Positions 18,284 to 28,412 are shown, numbered from the stretch's first letter. The stretch: DNA of 64,000 nucleotides from Micromonospora halotolerans (GCF_032108445.1 NZ_CP134876.1:2790001-2854000); one strand, 5' to 3'. Numbers and translations: made by a program. Notes: a model not told the origin generated them from the letters alone.

Positions 18284-19513
18284 ATGGGGTACGACGAGAC
18301 GGGCCGGACTGCGCCGGTGGAGACGTCGTCCGGGGTGCCCGCGGCCGTGCTGGAGAACGTCTTCGACGACCCCAGCCACGGCGAGCCCGGCCGGGACCGG
18401 ATCGGCGTGCACGTGGTCTGGGAGTTCCTGCTGCTGCTCGGGCTGGCCGCGCTGACCTGGCTGCTCTGGCGCGAGGACGCGGACGCGCTGCGGGGCGGCG
18501 CGCTGAAGACGCTGCTGGTCGACGTGGCCGGGCTCGGGCTGCTCACCCTGGCCGCCGGGCTCAGCCTGCGGGCCGCCGTCGTGAACCTGGCGGTCGGGCC
18601 GGTCGCGCTGGCCGCCGCGCTGCACTTCGCCGAGCAGGGCGACCGCGGCCTGCGGGAGGCGCTGCTCCCGGCGCTCGCGGTGGCGGCGCTCGGCGGGCTG
18701 GCGCTCGCGCTGGCCGTGGTGGTGCTGCACGTGCCCGCCTGGGCGGCCAGCCTGGCCGGCGCGGCCGGCGTGATCGTGTACATCGAGCGGCGGACCACCC
18801 CCATCGTGGTGCAGGGCGGCTACGACCCCCGCCGCACCGCCCTCTACCTCTTCGTCGGTTTCGCCGCGGTGGCCGTCCTGGGCGGGCTCTTCGGCGCGAT
18901 CAAACCGGTCCGCCGGCTGCTCGGACGGTTCCGGCCGGTCGCCGACCCGGCCCGGCGGCGGGGTGCCGCAGCCGCCACGGTGGCCGCCCTGGCCCTGATC
19001 GGCTCGACCGTCCTGGCCGTGCTCGGCGGGGTGCTCATCGCCGCCAACGCGGACGGCCCGGTGGCGCCCACCACGGGCCTCGACTGGTCGGTGCTGGCGA
19101 TCGGCGCCGTCATGCTCGGCGGCACCAGCGCGTACGGGCGCCGGGGCGGGATCTTCGGAGCCCTGCTGGCGGTCTGCGCCGTGGAGGTCTTCCTGGCCTG
19201 GGCCGTGGCACAGGACTGGACGATCAGCCGGTGGGCCGTCGGCGGGGCTACCCTCGGCGCCGGACTGCTGGTCACCCGGCTGGTCGAGACGTTCGGCCGG
19301 CCCCGGCCGGCGCCGCCGAACGCGCTCCCGGCCGGCCCGACCGGTCCCGCCGGCGATGGCGCGATCAGCACCGGCTGGGCGCTGACCTCCCCGCCCGAGC
19401 CGGGGGACGCCTGGCCGTCGGTGCTGCCGGTGCGGACCACCGACACGGTCGACTCGTGGGAGTCGCCGCGCTGGGAGAGCGAGCCGCGCCGCTGGGACGC
19501 CGGGGACCGCTGA
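18284..19513 (+). CDS. multi-pass membrane protein, permease-like
   Basis: A 409-residue protein with about ten hydrophobic helices between residues 40 and 330 and a hydrophilic Pro-rich tail. Composition and spacing resemble permeases of the BPD_transp_2 (sugar or branched-chain amino acid ABC) class. No cognate ATPase or binding protein is adjacent, so transport is unproven. The ATG at 18284 follows GGGAGG by eight bases. An ATG at 18266 is in frame but lacks a ribosome site. Confidence 0.7.
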   Translation: MGYDETGRTAPVETSSGVPAAVLENVFDDPSHGEPGRDRIGVHVVWEFLLLLGLAALTWLLWREDADALRGGALKTLLVDVAGLGLLTLAAGLSLRAAVVNLAVGPVALAAALHFAEQGDRGLREALLPALAVAALGGLALALAVVVLHVPAWAASLAGAAGVIVYIERRTTPIVVQGGYDPRRTALYLFVGFAAVAVLGGLFGAIKPVRRLLGRFRPVADPARRRGAAAATVAALALIGSTVLAVLGGVLIAANADGPVAPTTGLDWSVLAIGAVMLGGTSAYGRRGGIFGALLAVCAVEVFLAWAVAQDWTISRWAVGGATLGAGLLVTRLVETFGRPRPAPPNALPAGPTGPAGDGAISTGWALTSPPEPGDAWPSVLPVRTTDTVDSWESPRWESEPRRWDAGDR

Positions 19514-19572
19514 CCCCGGCGGCCGCCCGGTGCCGCCGCCGAGTCCGGCGGGCCGGAGGTGATCTCGCCGGT

Positions 19573-19578
19573 TAGGCT
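19573..19578 (+). promoter_or_regulatory. leaderless-type -10 for 19586-19894
   Basis: TAGGCT lies seven bases before the ATG at 19586 and no Shine-Dalgarno is present. Confidence 0.5.
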
Positions 19579-19585
19579 CGGCGGC

Positions 19586-19894
19586 ATGACGGACACTCCT
19601 GCCCCCGGCGGTCGTACCTTCGACGAGCTGGACAAGCTCTCCACCGAGGACCTGCGCGAGCAGGCGTTCCACCTGGCCCGGGAGCGCCGCGACGTCGAGT
19701 TCTTCTGGTCGGTGCTGCGGCACATGCCCAACGCGGACGAGGCCGCGATCCTGGACGGCGCCCCCAACTCCATCGGGCCGATCGTCGACGAGGCCAACGC
19801 GCTGTGGCGGGAGATGACCGGGCACGGCTACGAGGAGCCGGAATCCACGCCGCTGCTGCGGGCCGCCTTCATCGACTACCTCATGAAGCACTGA
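19586..19894 (+). CDS. small conserved-looking acidic protein
   Basis: A 102-residue soluble protein, strongly helical and acidic (FDELDKLSTEDLREQAFHLARE…). It has no membrane segment, signal or motif I recognise. The start is fixed by the leaderless-type hexamer upstream. A membrane-protein gene follows after three bases, so both probably share a transcript. Confidence 0.8.
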   Translation: MTDTPAPGGRTFDELDKLSTEDLREQAFHLARERRDVEFFWSVLRHMPNADEAAILDGAPNSIGPIVDEANALWREMTGHGYEEPESTPLLRAAFIDYLMKH

Positions 19895-19897
19895 GCG

Positions 19898-20476
19898 ATG
19901 GCCACCCGCCGGCCCTCGGCGGTGGACCGGGTACGCAGGTTTGCCCGGCGCGGTGGGCCGGGAACTGACCGCCCCATGGCCCTCACCAACCGCTCCCGCA
20001 CCGTGGCCTCGTACGGCACGGCCGCCGGCACCGGCACGCTCGCCGTGCTCCTGCTCGTCGCGGTAGGCGGCAGCCCCACATACGTGGGATGGGTGCAGGA
20101 CCACACCGAACCGACCGGGGCCGGTGGCTGGTTCCTCCGGCTGCTCGCCTGGCCGGCGTGGCGGCTGCACGCGGACGACCCGTCGCAGGGCGTGCTCGCC
20201 ACCAACCTGCGGGCGATCCTGCTGGTCGTGCTGGCCGCGACACTGCTCTACCTGCTGCCCGGCCCGCAGGTGGCCCGGGTGGAGAGTTCGGGCAGCCAGT
20301 TCTTCTCCGGCTGGGGCGCGTACGCCCTGGCCGCCGGGGTCACGGCCCTGCTGGCCACCCTCCTCGGGCCGCACGGGTCGCTCTTCGCCGCCTTCCAGTC
20401 CGCCAGCACCGGGGTCACCTACGGCTTCTTCGCCGGCTGGATCGTCGGCCTGGCCAGTCTGGGCGGCCGGGCCTGA
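19898..20476 (+). CDS. membrane protein of unknown function
   Basis: A 192-residue protein with a basic N-terminus and about four helices (residues 42-60, 98-115, 133-152, 165-188). It starts three bases after the upstream stop. Its 3' end is partly duplicated just beyond the stop codon (copy at about 20482-20530). No family recognised. Confidence 0.75.
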   Translation: MATRRPSAVDRVRRFARRGGPGTDRPMALTNRSRTVASYGTAAGTGTLAVLLLVAVGGSPTYVGWVQDHTEPTGAGGWFLRLLAWPAWRLHADDPSQGVLATNLRAILLVVLAATLLYLLPGPQVARVESSGSQFFSGWGAYALAAGVTALLATLLGPHGSLFAAFQSASTGVTYGFFAGWIVGLASLGGRA

Positions 20477-20530
20477 CCGCCGGATCGTCGGCCTGGCCAG
20501 TCCGGTCCACCCGGCGCGGCCGGGCCTGAC
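20439..20530 (+). repeat. imperfect tandem duplication at a gene end
   Basis: The segment beginning GGATCGTCGGCCTGGCCAGT and ending GCGGCCGGGCCTGACCG occurs twice, at 20439-20479 and 20482-20531. The second copy carries about nine extra bases. The second copy is untranslated, so it looks like a local slippage duplication of the 3' end of the preceding gene. Confidence 0.7.
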
Positions 20531-20545
20531 CGGTCCGTGCGCCCT

Positions 20546-21532
<987 letters not shown>

Positions 21533-21534
21533 GT

Positions 21535-22221
21535 GTGTCCCTCCACCTGAGCTACCGGGCCGCGCCCGGTAACCCGTGGTTCTCCTGGCAGTACGTGCGG
21601 GACAACTCTGACACGATCCTCGCCGCCTTGCGTGAGCACACCTGGCTGACCGCCCGGGCCGTGCTGATCGCGGCGCTCGTGGCGCTGCCGCTCGCCGTGG
21701 CCGCGTACTGGTTCCGCTCGCTGGCCGGCCCGATCCTGGCCCTGACCGGGGTGCTCTACACGGTCCCCTCGCTGGCGCTGTTCGCCTTCCTCGCGCCCTA
21801 CCTGGGCATCGGCGCGATCACCGTGCTCACCGTGGTGGCGCTGTACGCGCTGCTGGTCATCGTGCGCAACGCGCTGGCCGGGCTGAACCAGGTGCCTCCC
21901 GAGGTGCGGGAGGCCGCCGAGGGCATGGGCTACGGGCGCTGGGGCCGCCTGCTCCGGATCGAGCTGCCGCTGGCGCTGCCCGGCATCCTCACCGGCCTGC
22001 GGCTCGCCACGGTCTCCACCGTGGCGCTGGTCACGGTCGGCGTGGTGGTCGGCCGGGGCGGCCTCGGCCAGCTCATCTTCGCCGGCTTCCAGAACAACTT
22101 CTACAAGGCCGAGATCATGACCGGCACGGTGCTCTGCGTGCTGCTGGCGCTGGTGCTCGACCTGATCCTGGCCGCCGTCGGCCGGATGCTCACCCCCTGG
22201 CTGCGGAGGCGGAGCTCGTGA
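21535..22221 (+). CDS. osmolyte ABC transporter permease (OpuCB-like)
   Basis: The 228-residue permease has five or six helices and the cytoplasmic loop EVREAAEGMGYGRWGRLLRI that docks the ATPase. The opening WFSWQYVRDNSDTILAALREH is typical of OpuCB/ProW-like permeases. It overlaps the second permease gene (GTGA). Confidence 0.92.
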   Translation: MSLHLSYRAAPGNPWFSWQYVRDNSDTILAALREHTWLTARAVLIAALVALPLAVAAYWFRSLAGPILALTGVLYTVPSLALFAFLAPYLGIGAITVLTVVALYALLVIVRNALAGLNQVPPEVREAAEGMGYGRWGRLLRIELPLALPGILTGLRLATVSTVALVTVGVVVGRGGLGQLIFAGFQNNFYKAEIMTGTVLCVLLALVLDLILAAVGRMLTPWLRRRSS

Positions 22222-22940
22222 ACCCGGTGCAGCAGGCGATCGTCTGGTTGAACGACCCGCTCAACTGGTCCATCCCGGGCGGCATCCTGGACCGGCTGGG
22301 CGAGCACCTGACCCTGTCCGCGCTGGCGGTGCTGCTCGGCTGCGTGGTGGCCTGGCCCATCGGGCTCTGGCTCGGTCACACCGGCCGGGGTGGCGGCCTG
22401 GTGCTGCTGGTGTCCAACGTCACTCTGGCCATCCCGACCCTGGCCCTGCTGACCATCCTGCCGCTGACCTTCCTCGGCTTCGGTCGGCCGGCGGTGGTGG
22501 TCGCGCTCGCGGTCTTCGCGGTGCCGCCGCTGCTGGCCACCGCGTACACCGGGGTGCGGCAGGCCGACCCGGAGGCCCGGGACGCGGCGCGCGGCATGGG
22601 GCTCTCCGGCGGGCAGGTGCTGCGCCGGGTGGAGCTGCCGCTCGCGGTGCCCTACCTGGCGGCCGGCTTCCGCACCGCCGCCGTGCAGGTGGTGGCCACC
22701 GCGGCGCTGGCCTCGTTCGTCAACGGCGGCGGGCTCGGGCAGATCATCCGGGCCGGGTTCGGGCTCGACATCGCGGCCGGCGGCGGCCAGATCATCGCCG
22801 GTGGCGTCCTGGTGGCCGGGCTGGCGCTGCTCGTCGAGGGGGTGCTGGCGCTGGTGGAGCGGGCGGTCACCCCGCGCCCGCTGCGCCGGGCGCGCCGGGC
22901 GGCGACCCGCCGCGCGGCCGACGCCACGGCGGGCACCTGA
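22218..22940 (+). CDS. osmolyte ABC transporter permease (OpuCD-like)
   Basis: The second permease subunit, 240 residues with six helices and the docking loop ARDAARGMGLSGGQVLRRVEL. It starts with GTG overlapping the previous stop. The C-terminus is Arg-rich. The binding protein gene follows after 157 bases, long enough for a separate promoter. Confidence 0.92.
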   Translation: MNPVQQAIVWLNDPLNWSIPGGILDRLGEHLTLSALAVLLGCVVAWPIGLWLGHTGRGGGLVLLVSNVTLAIPTLALLTILPLTFLGFGRPAVVVALAVFAVPPLLATAYTGVRQADPEARDAARGMGLSGGQVLRRVELPLAVPYLAAGFRTAAVQVVATAALASFVNGGGLGQIIRAGFGLDIAAGGGQIIAGGVLVAGLALLVEGVLALVERAVTPRPLRRARRAATRRAADATAGT

Positions 22941-23097
22941 GCCAACACCGATGACGATCCGGTGACGAAACTCGCTCGAAGTTGTCGGTCGGGTCCGGAA
23001 GATATTGGCTGGAGTCGCGGGCGTTCGATCGGATCGCCCGTCGGACACGCGGCCGGCCCGGGACGGGTCGCGCCGGGACACGGAAGGCGGGCAACTG

Positions 23098-24102
23098 ATG
23101 CACGCACGTTCACGTTTGGCTGCGGGAGCGCTCGGCGCCCTCGCCGCGGCCAGTCTCCTCACCGGCTGCGGTGGCGCCGGTTCCTCCGGCACCGACGCCC
23201 CCGAGCAGGGCGCGTCCGGGGCCGGTTGCGCCCCGGTGGCGGGCGACAAGCTGGTCGTCCTCACCGACGACAAGAAGCTCCAGAACACCGACAACATCAT
23301 CCCGGCGATCAACAAGAAGGCGGCCACGCCGCAGCTCGTCGCCGCGCTCGACAAGGTCTCCGCGAAGCTCGACACCCCCAAGTTGATCGAGCTGAACCGG
23401 GCGGTCGACGTCGACCGGAAGACCCCGCAGGTCGCGGCGAAGGAGTTCGCCGACGCCAACGGCGTGACCGAGGGTGTCGAGAAGGGCCCCGGCGGCCAGG
23501 TGACGGTCGGCGCCGGCAACTTCAGCGAGAGCCAGACGATCGCCGAGCTCTACAAGATCACGCTCACCGCGGCCGGCTACCAGGTCAAGGTGCAGACCAT
23601 CGGCAACCGCGAGCTCTACGAGCCGGCCCTGGAGAAGGGCCAGATCCAGGTTGTTCCCGAGTACGCGGCGACGATGGCCGAGTTCCTGAACACCAAGGCC
23701 AACGGCAAGGACGCCCAGCCGGTCTCCTCGCCCGAGCTGGACAAGACGGTCAGCGCGCTGAAGGCGGGCGGCGACAAGGTGGGCATCAGCTTCGGCCAGC
23801 CCGCCCAGGCGCAGGACCAGAACGCCTTCGCCGTCACCAAGGCGTTCGCCGACAAGTACCAGGTCGCCAGCCTCTCCGACCTGGCGGCAAAGTGCTCCGG
23901 CGCGGCCACCGTGCTGGCCGGCCCGCCCGAGTGCCCGCAGCGGCCGAAGTGCCAGGCCGGCCTCGTCGAGGTCTACGACCTCAAGGCCGGCTCGTTCAGC
24001 TCGCTCGACGCGGGCGGCCCGCAGACCAAGAACGCCCTGAAGACCGGCGCGGCCAGCGTCGGCCTGGTGTTCTCCTCCGACGCCGCGCTCGCCGCCAGCT
24101 GA
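23098..24102 (+). CDS. osmolyte-binding lipoprotein, apparently circularly permuted
   Basis: The 334-residue lipoprotein has lipobox LLTGC with Cys24. Residues 134-334 (VTVGAGNFSESQTIAELY … FSSDAALAAS) match the first and main part of OpuCC/OsmF-type binding proteins. The segment that normally ends these proteins (LVVLxDDK … NYxVDVxxKxPxxVAKEFL) is here at residues 50-123, before it. The two ends join exactly where the family sequence would continue (FSTDGALxAxD then LVVLEDDK). Recognition of the family is from memory of OpuCC. Terminator-like hairpin follows. Confidence 0.93.
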   Translation: MHARSRLAAGALGALAAASLLTGCGGAGSSGTDAPEQGASGAGCAPVAGDKLVVLTDDKKLQNTDNIIPAINKKAATPQLVAALDKVSAKLDTPKLIELNRAVDVDRKTPQVAAKEFADANGVTEGVEKGPGGQVTVGAGNFSESQTIAELYKITLTAAGYQVKVQTIGNRELYEPALEKGQIQVVPEYAATMAEFLNTKANGKDAQPVSSPELDKTVSALKAGGDKVGISFGQPAQAQDQNAFAVTKAFADKYQVASLSDLAAKCSGAATVLAGPPECPQRPKCQAGLVEVYDLKAGSFSSLDAGGPQTKNALKTGAASVGLVFSSDAALAAS

Positions 24103-24111
24103 CCACCGCCG

Positions 24112-24145
24112 CCGCGCCGGCGGGGCCCCGGGCCCGCCGGCGCGG
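24112..24145 (+). terminator. terminator of the osmolyte transporter genes
   Basis: CCGCGCCGGCGGG pairs with CCCGCCGGCGCGG with a further CCC/GGG pairing and one bulged G. It starts nine bases after the binding-protein stop. Confidence 0.75.
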
Positions 24146-24232
24146 GGCAGTCGCCGTGGCCGGGCGTGAAGCCCTGGTCACCGGCGTTTACATCGATGCT
24201 TTCGGCCCGTTCCCTACCGGGGCAACTCTCGG

Positions 24233-24238
24233 TAGTCT
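24233..24238 (+). promoter_or_regulatory. leaderless-type -10 for 24247-26094
   Basis: TAGTCT lies eight bases before the ATG at 24247; no Shine-Dalgarno is visible. Confidence 0.45.
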
Positions 24239-24246
24239 GCTCAGCC

Positions 24247-26094
24247 ATGCCCGCCTCGGTCGCCCCCGCCGAAAACCGCAGTCCGCAGCTGCTGACCGTC
24301 CTGTTCTGGATCGGAGTGGCGCTCGCGCCCCTGGCGGCCCTCATCCTGCTGGTCGCCGACGGCAACGGCCCGCTCCGGTTCGGCGCCGTGCTGGCGATCC
24401 TGGCCGTGGTGCTGATCGGCCTCTCCGTCGCGCTGCGGGCGGAGAGCGGCGGCGGGGCCTCCGGCGCGGAGGAGTTGCGCGAGGAGATCGAGCAGCTCCG
24501 CCGGGAGCTGCGCAGCGAGATCGTGGCCGCCGCCCAGCGCGGCAACCAGGCACTCGACCAGGCCCAGCGGACCCAGGAGTCGGTCACCGCGATGCGCCGC
24601 CGGCTCGACGCCGCGGCCGCCGGCATCGCCGCCGCCGCGGGCCTGACCACGAGCGCCGCCGAGGAACCGCCCGGTGGCCGCGCCCGGGTGCCGGCCACCG
24701 AGCCCCACGACGAGGGGCGCGCCCGCACCGAGCCGGGCCGGGGGCAGCCCAGCCGGGACGAGGACGAGGCGGTGCGCCGCCCGCAGCCCGCCGCCCGGTA
24801 CGGCGCGGACCCCGCTGCCGACCACCCCCGCCACGGCGCCGACCGCCCCCAGGCCGGTGTCTACGGCAGCGACCGCCCGCAGGCCGGTGTCTACGGCGCG
24901 CCCCGCGCTCCCGAGCCGGAGGTCCGGGCGGAGCCCCGGCAGGTCGGGGTGGTGCACCACACCGAGACCGTGCACGTCACCACCCGCCACACGATCGTGG
25001 GCGGGGACGCCGACCCGGCCGGCACCCACTACGGCGGCTACGCCGGCCGCTGGTCTCCGGCCCCCGAGGAGCGTTCGTGGAGTGGCGCGGAGCCGGAGGA
25101 GCGCCCCCGCGCCGGATACCGGAGCGCCGACGACGAGCGCTCCCGGTCGGGGCAGGTGGGCGGCGCCTGGTCCGGCTCCCGGGACGACGCCTCCTGGTCG
25201 GCGGCGCCCGGCGGCGAGCACCCGTGGGCGGGTGTCGGCCGGGCCGGTGACGACCGTGGCGGGTCCGCGCGGGAGGCCGACGACCGCGGCCGGTCCCCGC
25301 GGGAGAGCGAGGATCGTGGCTGGTCCACGCGGGAGGGCGACGACCGGGGCTGGTCGGGCCCCCCGGCCGACGACCGGTCCTGGTCGGCCGGCCCGGGCGA
25401 GCAGCGATCCCGACCGGCCGCCGATCGGATCTGGCGATCGGGCCCGGAGGGGCCGGCCGGCGACCGGTCCTGGCCGCCGGGACCCGGCGGCCGGGAGGAG
25501 GCCGGCTGGGCCCCCACCCCCCGGGACGAAGCCGTCCACGGCGGCCAGGTGGGCTGGGCGGGGCAGGGCGACCGCACCGGGCCGGGCGGCTGGGCGGGCC
25601 AGGGTGACCGGGGCGGCTACGGCGAGCGAACGGCCGACGGGCGGGCGGGGACCGGTGCGGGCTGGACGCCGGCCGAGCAGCCCGGCCGGGCGGTGGCCGA
25701 CGACCCGGACGGTGACTACTGGTCCGAGCTGCGCACCGGCAACCGGTGGGCCGAGGTCCGCGACGACGAGCACGGCCGGGAGATCCGGGTCGGGGAGCGG
25801 CGGGCCGCGGTGCACGCCGACGGCGGGGGCACCGAGTACCGGGTCGAGGACCGCTGGGCAGCCGTCCGCGGCGGCGCCGGTTCCGGGGAGGCGGGCGGCG
25901 GCTGGGCCGAGGAGGGCCGGCCGGCGCTCCCGGCCGGCGGGGTGCCGGTGCCGGACGAGTGGCGGCCCCCGACGCAGCGCAGCAGCCAGCCCGAGTGGCG
26001 CCAGGTCGAGCCCGAGCCGGCCCGCTACGGCTACCCGCCGCGCGACGAGGCCCCCCGGGCCGGGGGTGCCCGGGCCACCGACCGCTGGCGCTGA
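24247..26094 (+). CDS. two-helix membrane protein with long low-complexity tail
   Basis: A 615-residue protein with two N-terminal helices (about residues 14-60) and a short coiled coil (AEELREEIEQLRRELRSEI, about 73-95). About 480 residues of Gly/Arg/Asp/Trp-rich low complexity follow. The tail has repeated units such as DRPQAGVYG (twice) and DDRGxSxRE-type units (about four) with many Trp residues. It is probably an anchored, intrinsically disordered cytoplasmic protein. No enzyme motif is seen. It converges on nuoD-like with an eight-base gap. Confidence 0.8.
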   Translation: MPASVAPAENRSPQLLTVLFWIGVALAPLAALILLVADGNGPLRFGAVLAILAVVLIGLSVALRAESGGGASGAEELREEIEQLRRELRSEIVAAAQRGNQALDQAQRTQESVTAMRRRLDAAAAGIAAAAGLTTSAAEEPPGGRARVPATEPHDEGRARTEPGRGQPSRDEDEAVRRPQPAARYGADPAADHPRHGADRPQAGVYGSDRPQAGVYGAPRAPEPEVRAEPRQVGVVHHTETVHVTTRHTIVGGDADPAGTHYGGYAGRWSPAPEERSWSGAEPEERPRAGYRSADDERSRSGQVGGAWSGSRDDASWSAAPGGEHPWAGVGRAGDDRGGSAREADDRGRSPRESEDRGWSTREGDDRGWSGPPADDRSWSAGPGEQRSRPAADRIWRSGPEGPAGDRSWPPGPGGREEAGWAPTPRDEAVHGGQVGWAGQGDRTGPGGWAGQGDRGGYGERTADGRAGTGAGWTPAEQPGRAVADDPDGDYWSELRTGNRWAEVRDDEHGREIRVGERRAAVHADGGGTEYRVEDRWAAVRGGAGSGEAGGGWAEEGRPALPAGGVPVPDEWRPPTQRSSQPEWRQVEPEPARYGYPPRDEAPRAGGARATDRWR

Positions 26095-26102
26095 GCCCCG
26101 GG

Positions 26103-27272
26103 CTACTTGTCGATGTCGCCGACCACGAAGAACATCGAGCCGAGGATGGCGATCAGGTCCGGCACCAGGCAGCCCGGGAGCAGGGTCGCCAGCGCCTGCA
26201 CGTTGGCGTACGACGCGGTGCGCAGCTTGAGCCGCCACGGGGTCTTCTCGCCCCGCGACACGAGGTAGTAGCCGTTGATGCCGAGCGGGTTCTCGGTCCA
26301 GGCGTAGGTGTGCCCCTCGGGCGCCTTGACCACCTTGGGCAGCCGCGTGTTCACCGGCCCGCTGAGCCGGTCGACCCGGTCCAGGCACTGCTCGGCGAGG
26401 TCGAGCGAGGCGTACACCTGGTCGAGCAGCACCTCGAAGCGGGCGTGGCAGTCCCCGGCGGTCTTGGTGACCACGGGCACGTCGAGCTGGTCGTACGCCA
26501 GGTAGGGCTCGTCCCGGCGCAGGTCCAGGTCGAGCCCGGAGGCCCGGGCGACCGGCCCGGAGGCGCCGAACGCGGCGGCGTCGGCCGCGGACAGCACGCC
26601 CACGCCGACGGTGCGGGCCAGGAAGATTTCGTTGCGCCGGATCAGGTTGTCCAGGTCTGGCATCCGGCGGCGCACCTCGCCGATCGCGGCCCGGGCCCGC
26701 GTGGTCCAGCCGGCCGGCACCTCCTCCTTGAGCCCGCCGACCCGGTTGAACATGTAGTGGATCCGGCCGCCGGAGACCTCCTCCATGACCGCCTGGATGG
26801 TCTCCCGCTCGCGGAACGCGTAGAACATCGGCGTGATCGCGCCGATCTCCAGCGGGTAGGAGCCGAGGAACATCAGGTGGTTGAGCACCCGGTTCAGCTC
26901 GGCGAGCGCCATCCGCAGCCAGACCGCGCGCTCCGGCACCTCCATGCCCATGAGCCGTTCGACGGCGAGCACCACGCCCAGCTCGTTGGAGAACGCGGAG
27001 AGCCAGTCGTGCCGGTTGGCCAGCACGATGATCTGCCGGTAGTCGCGGACCTCGAACAGCTTCTCCGCGCCCCGGTGCATGTAGCCGACGATCGGTTCGG
27101 CGGAGACCACCCGCTCGCCGTCGAGCACCAGCTTCAGCCGGAGCACGCCGTGCGTCGACGGGTGCTGCGGCCCGATGTTGAGCACCATGTCGGTGCCGAG
27201 CTGCTCCCCGCCGGCCCCGGTGCCGACGGTCAGTTCGCGGAGGTCGCCGGCGTCGGTGGTCATGCCCGTCAT
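26103..27272 (-). CDS. NuoD-like paralogue (complex I 49-kDa family), orphan
   Basis: The 389-residue protein is homologous to NADH:quinone oxidoreductase subunit D from end to end. It keeps [12 protein letters not shown] with the quinone-site His, and [14 protein letters not shown]. It differs at key places. HDWLSAF replaces the usual MDYLSxF, so the quinone-contacting Tyr is Trp90. The C-terminus reads FFVVGDIDK instead of xDPVMGxVDR. It has MHRGAEKL (Arg67) where the actinobacterial respiratory NuoD I recall has HTGIEK. No other nuo gene is near. It overlaps the methyltransferase gene (ATGA); a start at 27263 is also possible. Confidence 0.93.
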   Translation of the reverse strand: MTGMTTDAGDLRELTVGTGAGGEQLGTDMVLNIGPQHPSTHGVLRLKLVLDGERVVSAEPIVGYMHRGAEKLFEVRDYRQIIVLANRHDWLSAFSNELGVVLAVERLMGMEVPERAVWLRMALAELNRVLNHLMFLGSYPLEIGAITPMFYAFRERETIQAVMEEVSGGRIHYMFNRVGGLKEEVPAGWTTRARAAIGEVRRRMPDLDNLIRRNEIFLARTVGVGVLSAADAAAFGASGPVARASGLDLDLRRDEPYLAYDQLDVPVVTKTAGDCHARFEVLLDQVYASLDLAEQCLDRVDRLSGPVNTRLPKVVKAPEGHTYAWTENPLGINGYYLVSRGEKTPWRLKLRTASYANVQALATLLPGCLVPDLIAILGSMFFVVGDIDK

Positions 27273-28399
27273 CGTGCCATGAGCGGATCGAGGGTGATGT
27301 CGACCGGTTGCAGCAGCCACCAGTGCCCGCCGAGGCCGGCCGGGTCGGTCAGCTCGGCCACCGCCGACGCAGCGGCGAGCGCGCGCACGTAGCCGGCCGG
27401 GTCCCGGGAGGCCAGGCTCAGCGGCGGTCGCCCGCCGTCTGCCCCGAGCGCCCGCAGCCCGTCCCGCTGCGACACCAGGGTGTACGCACACCGCGCGACC
27501 CGCTCACCGGCGGAGGCGACCGAGTCCATGGCCACGTGCGCCGTCACGTCACACGACCCGTCCGGCACCGGCGCGACCTGCCGTCCACCCCGGTACCCGG
27601 TCAACGTCCCGCCGACCGGCCGGTCCTCCCGGCGGTGCCCGTAGTCCACGGCGAGCGCGAGTCCCCGCACCATCTTCCCGATCGCGGCCGCCCAGGCTTC
27701 GTCGCGAGTCCGGCCGATCTCCACTCGATCTCCCACCCCGTTGATCATGAGGTTTGCGTCGGGTGTGGCGGTCCCCGCCGACGCGAACTTCTTGATCACC
27801 GCGTCGGGGGGTGGGGCGGGCCACCAGTGGGCGAGCCAGTCGGCGTCCTCCGCGGTGACCGGGGCACCCGTCGACTCCTCGCCCGTTGCCGGGTCCACCT
27901 GCAGGTACCGCCAGCCCTCGGGGGTGTGCACCGCGAGGTCCAGCGGAACGTTGTCCAGCCATTCAGTGGCCACCAGCAGACCCGTGACGCCTTCCGGGAT
28001 CTCGTCCAGCCACTCGATCTCCACCGGCAGGTCCTCGGGCCGGGGTGCCTTCTCGACGGCGATGAGGCGTACCCGGTCGGCCAGCGGAACCGGCGCGGCG
28101 GCCAGGGACCCGGCGGAGGCCGGCCCGGAGGACGACGGGCGGGCGGCGACCGACAACGACCGCAACAGCTCCCCGCGACCCGCGCCGACGTCCACCACGT
28201 CGAGCCGAGCGGGATGGCCGAGGGCGGCATCGAGAGAAGGCAGGAGCCGAAGCAGGCACGAGGCCAGGACCGGAGAGGCGTGGACGCTGGTGCGGAAGTG
28301 GGCGGCCGGCCCCGGGCCGGAGACGAAGAAGCCGTCCGGGCCGTAGAGGGCGCTCGTCATCGCCTCGCGCCAGCGGAGCGAACGTGCGGGGGGCGTCAC
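27269..28399 (-). CDS. MidA/NDUFAF7-type SAM-dependent methyltransferase
   Basis: A 376-residue protein of the COG1565/DUF185 family. It has the family opening [31 protein letters not shown], the SAM-binding [15 protein letters not shown], and the later [14 protein letters not shown] and [11 protein letters not shown] blocks. The mitochondrial homologue NDUFAF7 dimethylates Arg85 of NDUFS2, the NuoD homologue. Here the gene overlaps a NuoD-like gene, which suggests that protein is the substrate. The GTG at 28399 is chosen from the -10-like TAGGGT seven bases upstream and the SWREA-type family start. An ATG at 28360 is the alternative. Confidence 0.92.
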   Translation of the reverse strand: MTPPARSLRWREAMTSALYGPDGFFVSGPGPAAHFRTSVHASPVLASCLLRLLPSLDAALGHPARLDVVDVGAGRGELLRSLSVAARPSSSGPASAGSLAAAPVPLADRVRLIAVEKAPRPEDLPVEIEWLDEIPEGVTGLLVATEWLDNVPLDLAVHTPEGWRYLQVDPATGEESTGAPVTAEDADWLAHWWPAPPPDAVIKKFASAGTATPDANLMINGVGDRVEIGRTRDEAWAAAIGKMVRGLALAVDYGHRREDRPVGGTLTGYRGGRQVAPVPDGSCDVTAHVAMDSVASAGERVARCAYTLVSQRDGLRALGADGGRPPLSLASRDPAGYVRALAAASAVAELTDPAGLGGHWWLLQPVDITLDPLMAR

Positions 28400-28406
28400 C
28401 GTGCCG

Positions 28407-28412
28407 ACCCTA
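28407..28412 (-). promoter_or_regulatory. leaderless-type -10 of the midA-like/nuoD-like pair
   Basis: TAGGGT on the minus strand lies seven bases before the GTG at 28399. Confidence 0.5.

Noticed and set aside
26103..27491. Longer nuoD-like start near 27491
   Set aside because: The upstream part overlaps the methyltransferase gene out of frame and does not look like NuoD sequence.
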